From Streptomyces sp. GSL17-111 (GTDB taxonomy: Bacteria; Actinomycetota; Actinomycetes; Streptomycetales; Streptomycetaceae), in assembly GCF_037911585.1 (NCBI RefSeq), contig NZ_JBAJNS010000001.1, positions 5,801,001 through 5,865,000 of the forward strand: DNA of 64,000 nt, read 5' to 3'. The stretch's first letter is position 1, and each line of letters starts with the position of its first letter. Shown piece by piece: positions 1 to 24,206 of this stretch. Both the position numbers and the translations under genes were made by a program. Under the pieces are notes generated by a model. The model saw only the letters and a list, made by a program, of their open reading frames with translations, was not told where the DNA came from and searched no databases.

Positions 1-3000
1 GTCCGCCGGACTGGGGGAGACCGGGCACCCCGTCCTCTCCGCAGGTGTGGAACTCGCCGACGACGGCGGCCTGATGTTCGCCGGGCGGCTCTCCGTCCGT
101 ACCCACCCGTGGCTCGCCGAGCACCGGGTGCACGGCAGGATCGTGGTCCCCGGTACGGCGTTCGTGGACCTGGCGGTGCGCGCAGGCGACCAGGCGGGCT
201 GCGACCACCTGGACGAGCTTGTTCTCCACACCCCCCTGGCCCTGACGGAGGAGGAGTCCGTCCAGCTCCAGGTGCGGGTCGGGGCTCCCGACGAGGACGG
301 CGCACGTCCGTTCACCGTCCACTCCCGCCTCTCCGACGGCACCGGCTGGTACGGGCAGCCCTGGACACGGCACGCCTCCGGCACGCTGCGACCCGCGCTC
401 CCCGCGGAGACCCCGGCGGCCTCCTGGCCGCCGGACGGCGGCCAGGTCGTCTCCCTCGACGAGTTGTACTCTGCGCTGGCCGGAGCCGGGCTGGAGTACG
501 GCCCCGTCTTCCAGGGGCTGCGCGGCGTCCTGCGAGCGGGCGAGGACCTCTGGGCCGAGGTCGCTCTGCCGGAGTCGGCGCACGCCGACGCCGGGCGGTT
601 CGGGCTGCACCCGGCGCTGCTCGACGCCGCGCTGCACGCGCTCGCCGTCCGTGCGGCCGGCGCGGACGCGCCCGCCGGGCCGCCCGGACTACCGTTCTCC
701 TGGTCGCAGGTCACCCTGGCGGCCTCCGGCGCCACCACGCTGCGCGTGCGGCTCTCGTCGCGCGGCGACGACGGGGTGGAGCTGCTGGCCCTCGATCCGG
801 AGGGCCGGACCGTCCTCTCCGTCGGGCGGGTCGTGCTGCGGCCACTCGCCGCCGACGCGCCGGCGGACGCCGTGCCCGCGACGCGGCCGGTGCACCGGGT
901 GGACTGGGTCCCGCTCCCCGAACCGGCGCACGTCGCGGCGTCCTGGGCCGTCGTGGGGCACGACCCGTACGGCGCGGCCGACGCGCTCGCGGCGCTGGGC
1001 ACCGACTGCGCACAGGTCGCTGACGTCACCTCGGCGACGGCCGGCCTGCTGCTCGTCACCTCAGCGCCCGCCGACGGGGCAGATGGCCTCGACGGCACCG
1101 AGGCGCGGGTGTCCGCGATGCTCGCCACCGTCCAGGAGTTCCTGGCCCGCAAGGACACCGACGCCACCCTCGTACTGCTCACCCGGGGCGCCGTGCAGGC
1201 CGATCCGGGCGACGACCTGCCCGACGTGTCGGGCGCCGCCGTGCGGGGTCTGCTCCGCAGCGTCCAGTCCGAGAATCCCGGACGCGTGCAGCTGGTGGAC
1301 ATCGACGCGGACCCGTGGACGGCGCTCGCTACCGTGCCCGGCACGGACGAACCGGAACTCGCCGTGCGTGGTGGCCGGTTGTACGCGGCACGCCTGGCAC
1401 CCGTCACCGACCGCACCCTGCAGGCTCCCGAGGGGGCGTGGCGGGTGGGGGTGTCGGTGCGGGGTGCGGTGGAGAACGTGGGTTTGGTGGGGGCGCCTGA
1501 TGCGGTGGCGTCGTTGGGTTGGGGTGAGGTGCGGGTTGCGGTGCGTGCGGCGGGGGTGAATTTTCGTGATGTGCTGAATGTGCTGGGGATGTATCCGGGT
1601 GAGGTGGCGGTGGGGGGTGAGGCCGCTGGTGTGGTGGTGGAGGTGGGGCCGGGGGTGTCTCGGTGTGTGGTGGGGGATCGGGTGTTGGGGTTCTTCGGTG
1701 GGGCGATGGGTCCGTTGGCGGTGACGGATGAGCGTTTGGTGGCGGTGGTGCCGCGGGGGTGGTCGTTTGTTGAGGCGGCGGCGGTGCCGATTGCGTTTGT
1801 GACGGCGTATTACGCGTTGGTGGATTTGGCGGGGTTGGGTGCGGGTGAGCGGGTGTTGGTGCATTCGGTTGCCGGTGGTGTGGGGATGGCGGCGGTGCAG
1901 GTGGCGCGTCATGTGGGGGCGGAGGTGTTCGGGACGGCGTCGCCGGGGAAGTGGGGGGTGACGGGTCTGGGTGTGGATCGGTTGGCGTCGTCGCGTGATG
2001 TGTCGTTCGAGGGGGTGTTCAGGGAGCGGTCTGGTGGGCGTGGTGTGGATGTGGTGTTGAATGCGTTGGCTGGTGAGTTCGTGGATGCGTCGGCTCGGTT
2101 GTTGGTGCCGGGTGGGCGGTTTGTGGAGATGGGTAAGGCGGATGTGCGGGATGGGGGGTCGTTGCCGGGGTGTGTGTATCGGGCGTTTGATCTGGGTGAG
2201 GCGGGGCCGGAGCGGATCGGGGAGATTCTGCGTGAGGTTCTGCGGTTGTTCGCTGAGGGTGTGTTCGTGTTGCCGCCGGTGCGGGTGTTCGATGTGCGGC
2301 GGGCTGCGGATGCGTTTCGGTTCGTGAGTCAGGCGCGGCATGTGGGCAAGGTGGTGTTGTCCTTGCCGCGTGAGTGGGATCCGTCGGGCACGGTGCTGGT
2401 CACTGGCGGGACGGGGGCGTTGGGTGCCCTCACCGCCCGCCACCTCGTCGAACGGGGCAGCCGTGACCTGCTCCTGCTGAGCCGCGGCGGCCCATCGGCT
2501 CCCGGCGCCGGCGAACTCGTGGCGGAACTGCGGGCGGCCGGTGCCGACGCCGAGGTCGTGGCCTGCGACGTCACCGACCCCGTGGCCCTGGCCGATGCCG
2601 TGCGCGGCCGGCGGATCACCTCCGTGTTCCACGTCGCGGGCGTCCTGGACGACGGTGTGGCCACCGCCCTGACCCCCGACCGCGTGGCCCCCGTGCTCGC
2701 GGCCAAGGTCACCGCCGCCCGCCACCTGCACGAACTGCTACCCGAAGTGCGTGAGTTCGTCCTCTACTCATCGGTCTCCGCGTCGCTCGGCACGCCCGGT
2801 CAGGGCAACTACGCGGCGGCCAACGCCTATCTGGACGCGCTCGCCCGCCACCGGCACGCCCGCGGCCTGCCCGCGCTCTCCCTCGCCTGGGGGCCGTGGG
2901 ACGTCGGCGGCGGCATGACCGGCACCCTCACCGACGCGGACCGGGAGCGCGCCGCGCGTTCCGGCCTCCCGCCGACCACCGCCCGGACGGGGACGGCCCT

Positions 3001-3673
3001 GCTCGACGCGGCCCTGTCCGGGGCCCACCCCGCCGTGCTGCCGGGCGCCGTGGACGTCGCCGCGTTCACCGGCCGTCCGGAGGTCCCGCACCTGCTGCGC
3101 GGTCTCGTCCGGGGGCCGCGGCGCACCGCCGCCTCCCCGACCGTGGAGGCCGGCTTCGCCGACCGGCTGCGGGCCCTGCCGGCGGACGAACGCGCCCGCG
3201 TGGTGCTGGAGCGGGTGCGGGCGGAGGCGGCCGCCGTGCTCGGCTTCGCCGCGACGGACGCCGTCGAGGGGGACCGACCCTTCAAGGAACTCGGCTTCGA
3301 CTCGCTGACCGCGGTGGAACTGCGCAACCGGCTCGGCGCGGTCACGGGAGTCCGGCTGCCCGCCACCCTGGTCTTCGACCACCCCACCCCGGAGGCGCTC
3401 GCCGAGCGGCTCGGCGCCGAACTGGTGCCGCGTGCGCCGGGTGCGGCGGACGCGCTGTTGGCCGGCCTGGACGAGCTGGAGGCGTCCCCCGACGAGCTCT
3501 CTCCGGGCGACCGGTCCCGGCTGCGGGTCCGGCTCAGCGCACTCCTCGCGCGGTGGTCGGACGACCAGGCGGGCCCGGACGGGGGCGAGGACGGGGGCCG
3601 TGACGCGGACCTTGAGGCCGCCACCGGGGAGGACATCTTCGCCCTGATCGACAGCGAGCTGGAGGGTTCGTGA
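1..3673 (+). CDS. Modular type I PKS, 3' part (DH-ER-KR-ACP, C-terminal docking), 5' truncated (PKS-1)
   Basis: This is the C-terminal 1,223 residues of a PKS gene that enters the window already open. The frame runs through position 2 with no start, and the GTG at 47 is internal to the DH domain. Domains in order: DH (to about 870) with HRVHGRIVVPG at 122-154 fitting HxxxGxxxxP and the second catalytic Asp at 623; ER (about 1430-2365) with the NADPH motif LVHSVAGGVGMAAVQ near 1857; KR (about 2390-2930) with TGGTGALG, an LDD motif (B-type) and the Tyr in GNYAAANAY; ACP with its attachment Ser at 3302. The tail ends in an acidic helix (EDIFALIDSEL) typical of C-terminal docking domains. All catalytic residues seen are intact, so the module should reduce its beta carbon to methylene. 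There is no thioesterase, so the chain must pass to another protein. The ER has codon use unlike the rest of the gene. The KS and AT lie outside the window, so the extender is unknown. Confidence 0.95.
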   Translation, partial: SAGLGETGHPVLSAGVELADDGGLMFAGRLSVRTHPWLAEHRVHGRIVVPGTAFVDLAVRAGDQAGCDHLDELVLHTPLALTEEESVQLQVRVGAPDEDGARPFTVHSRLSDGTGWYGQPWTRHASGTLRPALPAETPAASWPPDGGQVVSLDELYSALAGAGLEYGPVFQGLRGVLRAGEDLWAEVALPESAHADAGRFGLHPALLDAALHALAVRAAGADAPAGPPGLPFSWSQVTLAASGATTLRVRLSSRGDDGVELLALDPEGRTVLSVGRVVLRPLAADAPADAVPATRPVHRVDWVPLPEPAHVAASWAVVGHDPYGAADALAALGTDCAQVADVTSATAGLLLVTSAPADGADGLDGTEARVSAMLATVQEFLARKDTDATLVLLTRGAVQADPGDDLPDVSGAAVRGLLRSVQSENPGRVQLVDIDADPWTALATVPGTDEPELAVRGGRLYAARLAPVTDRTLQAPEGAWRVGVSVRGAVENVGLVGAPDAVASLGWGEVRVAVRAAGVNFRDVLNVLGMYPGEVAVGGEAAGVVVEVGPGVSRCVVGDRVLGFFGGAMGPLAVTDERLVAVVPRGWSFVEAAAVPIAFVTAYYALVDLAGLGAGERVLVHSVAGGVGMAAVQVARHVGAEVFGTASPGKWGVTGLGVDRLASSRDVSFEGVFRERSGGRGVDVVLNALAGEFVDASARLLVPGGRFVEMGKADVRDGGSLPGCVYRAFDLGEAGPERIGEILREVLRLFAEGVFVLPPVRVFDVRRAADAFRFVSQARHVGKVVLSLPREWDPSGTVLVTGGTGALGALTARHLVERGSRDLLLLSRGGPSAPGAGELVAELRAAGADAEVVACDVTDPVALADAVRGRRITSVFHVAGVLDDGVATALTPDRVAPVLAAKVTAARHLHELLPEVREFVLYSSVSASLGTPGQGNYAAANAYLDALARHRHARGLPALSLAWGPWDVGGGMTGTLTDADRERAARSGLPPTTARTGTALLDAALSGAHPAVLPGAVDVAAFTGRPEVPHLLRGLVRGPRRTAASPTVEAGFADRLRALPADERARVVLERVRAEAAAVLGFAATDAVEGDRPFKELGFDSLTAVELRNRLGAVTGVRLPATLVFDHPTPEALAERLGAELVPRAPGAADALLAGLDELEASPDELSPGDRSRLRVRLSALLARWSDDQAGPDGGEDGGRDADLEAATGEDIFALIDSELEGS

Positions 3674-3711
3674 CCGAATTGCGAAGAGATCGCACGTGTG
3701 AAAGAGACGGT

Positions 3712-3747
3712 ACCCCTAGAGGGACGCGTCCGCGGGAATAGGGGGTG
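3712..3747. promoter_or_regulatory. Possible operator upstream of the ABC exporter (ACCCCTA / TAGGGGGT pair)
   Basis: The 287-base gap between PKS-1 and the ABC operon holds ACCCCTA at 3712-3718 and TAGGGGGT at 3739-3746. They form an imperfect inverted pair separated by 20 bases. The AGGGGT core is the same as in the promoters of PKS-2 and PKS-4, although here one copy carries an extra G. I see no convincing -35/-10 pair next to it. Regulation is inferred only from this similarity. Confidence 0.35.
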
Positions 3748-3790
3748 TCGGCGCGGACCCCGTGCGGGGAGCATCGGAGGAGCTGTCCGA

Positions 3791-3806
3791 GCTGAGTCCC
3801 CTCAGC
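3791..3806 (+). terminator. Small stem-loop between PKS-1 and the ABC operon
   Basis: GCTGAG (3791-3796) and CTCAGC (3801-3806) are perfect inverted repeats around a TCCC loop, about 120 bases after the PKS-1 stop. The stem is short and has no T-run, so it is only a weak candidate terminator or leader structure. The rest of 3674-3960 shows no gene. Confidence 0.3.
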
Positions 3807-3960
3807 ACCCCCCACTCGGTACGCGGACGAAGACCGCCGTATACCGGCCTGTCGCACGAGCGAAATCGCAAGCGCGCCAGGATCGTTGGCAAGATGGCCG
3901 GCAGGACTCGAGGCCCGCACCCCCGCTGGGCCGCCCTGTGTCTCACGGAGAAGGAATGCG

Positions 3961-4779
3961 GTGGACGACGTAACTCAGCACACGACCATGACGGACACGA
4001 CCTCCGGGGGCCCCGCACCAGGGGAACCCGCGTTCCGCCTCGAGGGCCTGCACAAGGTGTTCGGCGACCACACGGCCGCGGACCACGTGGAGCTCACCGT
4101 GCGGCCCGGTTCCTTCTACGGACTCGTGGGCCCGAACGGAGCCGGCAAGACCACCGCCCTCTCGATGGCCGTCGGCCTCCTGCGGCCCGATGCGGGCACG
4201 GCCAGGGTCCACGGCGTCGACATCTGGACGGAGCCGCTGAAGGCACGCCGCCTGATGGGCGTCCTGCCCGACGGCCTGGCCATGCCCGAGCGCCTCACCG
4301 GACGGGAACTGCTGACCTACCTCGGCCAGTTGCACGGCCTCGACGACACCGAGGTGGACCGGCGCGCCGACGAGCTGCTCGCCGTCATGGAGCTCGACGG
4401 TTCCGCCGAACGCACCCTGGTGGTCGACTACTCCACCGGAATGCGCAAGAAGGTCGGCCTGGCCACGGCCCTGTTGCACGCCCCCAGGGTGCTGGTGCTC
4501 GACGAGCCGTTCGAGGCGGTCGACCCGGTCTCCGCCGCCACCATCAAGCAGATCCTGCGGCGGTTCGTCGAGGGCGGCGGTTCGGTGCTGATCTCCAGCC
4601 ACGTCATGGCGCTCGTCGAACAGCTCTGCGACACCGTCGGCGTGATGGCCCGGGGCCGCGTCGTCGCCGAGGGACCGCTGGACGACGTGCGGGGCAGCCG
4701 CTCGCTGGAGGAGACCTTCGTCGACCTGGTCGGCCTGACCGTCGGCGGCGGGGAGGGACTGTCGTGGTTGGCGTCCTGA
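3961..4779 (+). CDS. ABC transporter ATP-binding protein
   Basis: Predicted 272-residue cytoplasmic ATPase that powers the membrane partner encoded next. Walker A is GPNGAGKTT at residues 57-65, the signature is the variant YSTGM near residue 157, Walker B ends in LDEP with the catalytic pair at residues 181-182, and SSH is the H-loop. The order and spacing are those of the single-domain ATPases of ABC-2 type drug exporters (DrrA/CcmA group). I chose GTG at 3961 because GGAGAAGGA lies 5 bases upstream (3947-3955). The frame is open back to 3886, but that earlier start has no ribosome site and would add 25 low-complexity residues. An ATG at 3988 is a second possibility. The gene overlaps the permease start by 16 bases, which implies translational coupling. 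Its position inside the PKS cluster suggests export of, or resistance to, the polyketide; this is inference. Confidence 0.93.
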   Translation: MDDVTQHTTMTDTTSGGPAPGEPAFRLEGLHKVFGDHTAADHVELTVRPGSFYGLVGPNGAGKTTALSMAVGLLRPDAGTARVHGVDIWTEPLKARRLMGVLPDGLAMPERLTGRELLTYLGQLHGLDDTEVDRRADELLAVMELDGSAERTLVVDYSTGMRKKVGLATALLHAPRVLVLDEPFEAVDPVSAATIKQILRRFVEGGGSVLISSHVMALVEQLCDTVGVMARGRVVAEGPLDDVRGSRSLEETFVDLVGLTVGGGEGLSWLAS

Positions 4780-6653
4780 TCCGCATGAAGCTGGCCGTGC
4801 TGCGGCACAGCACGTCCGACACCAAGATGGCGCTGAGCGGCCTCGGCTGGGCCGCCGGGAGCTGCCTCGCCGTCACCACCGTCATTCTGGCGTTCCTCGA
4901 CTTCAACCAGCCCCGCATGCTGATGGACGTCCTCGCGGTCACCTTCGCGCTGTGGGCGCTCGGCTGGATCGTCGGCCCCATCTTCGCCGGCGAACCCGCC
5001 CTCAACGGCGAGCACTTCCACCGCCAGCCGATACCGCGACGCACCCTGACCACGGGCCTGCTCGCCGCCGCGCTGGTCGCCGTCACCACGGCGATCACCG
5101 TGCTGGCGTTCGGCGCGATGATCGCCTTCGCGGCCCGGCTGAGCTGGCAGGCCGTCGTGGTGTCGGTGCCCGCCGTCGTGCTGCTCCTGCTGCTCGTGGT
5201 GATCCTGTCCCGCGTCGTCACCCTGCTGTTCCGGGCCCTGGCCCGGTCCCGCATCGGCGGCGCCATCACCGCGACCGTCACCGCCGCGATCGTCTCGCTG
5301 TGCTCCTTCTCCTGGGTGCTGATGATCGGGATCTACCTGCTCCTGGAGCACGGCTTCCCGTCCATCTTCTCCACCGTGGTGCGGGCGCTGCCCTCCAGCT
5401 GGGGACTGCTCGCCGTCGAGGCTGCGGGTCGCGGCGACTGGCTCTGGGCGGTCGGGCCGCTGGTCGCCCTGGCCGTGCTCGTGGTGGTGCTGTTCGTCGC
5501 GTGGAGCGCGCTCCTCGGACCGCAGCGGCTGGCCCGCCCCGTCGTCCGGGGCTCCTCCGCCGAGCAGGCCGTTCGGCGTCCGCGGCTGCTCGGTGGCGAC
5601 GTGGGGACGATCTGCCGCAAGGAACTGCGCACCTGGTGGCGCGACCCGATGCGCATCCAGAACATGGTGCTCGGCCCGGCCTTCGCGGTCATCACCGCGC
5701 TGTTCCCGCTGATCTTCGACTTCACCGCCGCCTTCCCGTTCGTCGGCGCGGCCGGCGCACTGATGGCGGCAGCGACCTGCGCCAACCTCTACGGCCAGGA
5801 CGGCACCGCGCTCTGGCTGACGCTGACGGTGCCCGGCAAGGAGAAGGCCGACGTCCGCGCACGCCAGCTCGCCTGGCTGATGGTGTTCGGCCCGCTCACC
5901 CTCGTGCTCACGCTCGCCGGATCGCTCCTCCACGGCGACCCCGAGCTGCTGCCCTGGGCGCTCGCCGCCAACATCGCCGCCCTCGGCGGCGGTTCCGGCC
6001 TGCTGATCTGGGCATCCGTCGCGGTCCTGGTGCCCGGCCCGGACCCGCACAAGAGCAAGAACTCGCCGATGGACCACGGCGATGTCACGGGCCAGTCGTT
6101 CATGATGTTCTTCCTGGTCGCCCTGGCGGTGTGCCCCGCCCTGGGCGTCGCCTGGGCGGGGCATGCGCTGGAGCAGCCCGCGCTGCTGTGGGCGAGCCTG
6201 GCGGCCGCCCTGCTCACCGGTGTCCTCAGCCACGTGCTGCTCGGCTCGGTGGCCGCGCGCAAGCTGCGGGACGATGGCCCGGACCTGCTGCACCTGATGC
6301 GCTCGGGCGCCCCCTCGTCCATGGCCACTCCAGAGGAGGGGACCGCGAAGTCCCCGTTCGAGACGATGTCCCCCGGGCGCCAGACGCTGATGTGGACGGC
6401 GATGGCCGTCGGCGTCGTCGGCACGCTCCCGCAGGGCCTGGTGGCGATGGGCATCAAGATCAGCGGCTCCCCGGACAAGGTGTGGTTCCTCGCCCTGCAC
6501 GTCTCCGACCCCTGGCAGTGGCCGGTGATCGTCGCCATGATCCTGATCGGCGGCTCGGGTTTCTGGGCCGCCTACTGGCTCTACCGCGCCGAGAAGAACC
6601 GCACCGGGAAGAGCCGTACGGACAACGGCCGCGCCGAGGCGGTGGCCGCGTGA
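4764..6653 (+). CDS. ABC transporter membrane subunit, large polytopic permease
   Basis: Predicted 629-residue integral membrane protein. I count about 13-14 hydrophobic segments spread over its length, for example around LGWAAGSCLAVTTVILAFL near the start and VAMILIGGSGFWAAYWLY near the end. This is far more than the usual six of DrrB-like ABC-2 permeases and looks like two membrane halves on one chain. The C-terminus is short and polar. The start is GTG at 4764, 6 bases after GGGAGGG (4751-4757) and inside the 3' end of the ATPase gene. The frame is open back to 3762, but those residues are arginine-rich out-of-frame sequence. Together with the preceding ATPase it should form an exporter, probably for the cluster product. 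The substrate cannot be read from the sequence. A strong hairpin follows 40 bases after the stop. Confidence 0.88.
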   Translation: MVGVLIRMKLAVLRHSTSDTKMALSGLGWAAGSCLAVTTVILAFLDFNQPRMLMDVLAVTFALWALGWIVGPIFAGEPALNGEHFHRQPIPRRTLTTGLLAAALVAVTTAITVLAFGAMIAFAARLSWQAVVVSVPAVVLLLLLVVILSRVVTLLFRALARSRIGGAITATVTAAIVSLCSFSWVLMIGIYLLLEHGFPSIFSTVVRALPSSWGLLAVEAAGRGDWLWAVGPLVALAVLVVVLFVAWSALLGPQRLARPVVRGSSAEQAVRRPRLLGGDVGTICRKELRTWWRDPMRIQNMVLGPAFAVITALFPLIFDFTAAFPFVGAAGALMAAATCANLYGQDGTALWLTLTVPGKEKADVRARQLAWLMVFGPLTLVLTLAGSLLHGDPELLPWALAANIAALGGGSGLLIWASVAVLVPGPDPHKSKNSPMDHGDVTGQSFMMFFLVALAVCPALGVAWAGHALEQPALLWASLAAALLTGVLSHVLLGSVAARKLRDDGPDLLHLMRSGAPSSMATPEEGTAKSPFETMSPGRQTLMWTAMAVGVVGTLPQGLVAMGIKISGSPDKVWFLALHVSDPWQWPVIVAMILIGGSGFWAAYWLYRAEKNRTGKSRTDNGRAEAVAA

Positions 6654-6692
6654 GCCGCGCCGTCCGGCCACCCGTGCACCTCTGAGCACGCA

Positions 6693-6740
6693 CCGTGCCG
6701 CCGCCCCCCTGAACAGGCTGTTATAGGGGCGGCGGCACGG
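6693..6740 (+). terminator. Strong stem-loop terminator after the ABC operon
   Basis: CCGTGCCGCCGCCCC beginning at 6693 pairs with GGGGCGGCGGCACGG ending at 6740. Inside the loop a second perfect pair, AACAG (6712-6716) and CTGTT (6718-6722), extends the fold. There is no T-run, as is usual for intrinsic terminators in Streptomyces. It separates the ABC operon from the PKS-2 promoter directly downstream. Confidence 0.75.
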
Positions 6741-6743
6741 CCG

Positions 6744-6779
6744 CTAGGGGTTGGCCGCCCTCCGGGCCCTGGCTAGCGT
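6744..6779 (+). promoter_or_regulatory. Predicted PKS-2 promoter with CTAGGGGTTG element
   Basis: CTAGGGGTTG (6744-6753) overlaps a -35-like TTGGCC (6751-6756). After 17 bases comes a -10-like TAGCGT (6774-6779), placing the start of transcription near 6786 and leaving a leader of about 117 bases before ATG 6903. The same 10-mer with the same relation to a -35/-10 pair occurs upstream of PKS-4. An element overlapping the -35 box fits an activator-dependent promoter. Large LuxR-type (LAL) activators of polyketide clusters are, as I recall, reported to bind AGGGGT/ACCCCT repeats, but no regulator gene is in this window. Confidence 0.55.
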
Positions 6780-6902
6780 CCGGAGTGCTTCAGTCGAGGA
6801 AGCAGCCGGACCACACGGCTGGCGCGTCCGCGCCCGCCCCGGCCGTCGGCCGGAAGACTCGGTTCCGGTGAGACTCGCGACGTCGAGTGATACGGGGCGT
6901 TC

Positions 6903-24170
<17,268 letters not shown>

Positions 24171-24206
24171 TGACACGTACGGTCCCGCCTGCTGGGAGTC
24201 ACGCTG

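Noticed and set aside
47..49. GTG at 47 as the start of PKS-1
   Set aside because: It falls within the DH domain and the frame stays open to the window edge, so the gene is simply truncated.
3886..3960. Earlier start for the ATPase gene at 3886
   Set aside because: No ribosome site upstream, and the added residues are not typical of the family. GGAGAAGGA sits correctly before GTG 3961.
3762..4763. Upstream extension of the permease frame to 3762
   Set aside because: The extra part is out of frame with the ATPase and reads as Arg/Pro-rich nonsense. A good ribosome site supports GTG 4764.
24171..24206. Promoter between PKS-2 and PKS-3
   Set aside because: Only 36 bases separate the genes, with a ribosome site and no promoter-like pair; co-transcription is more likely.
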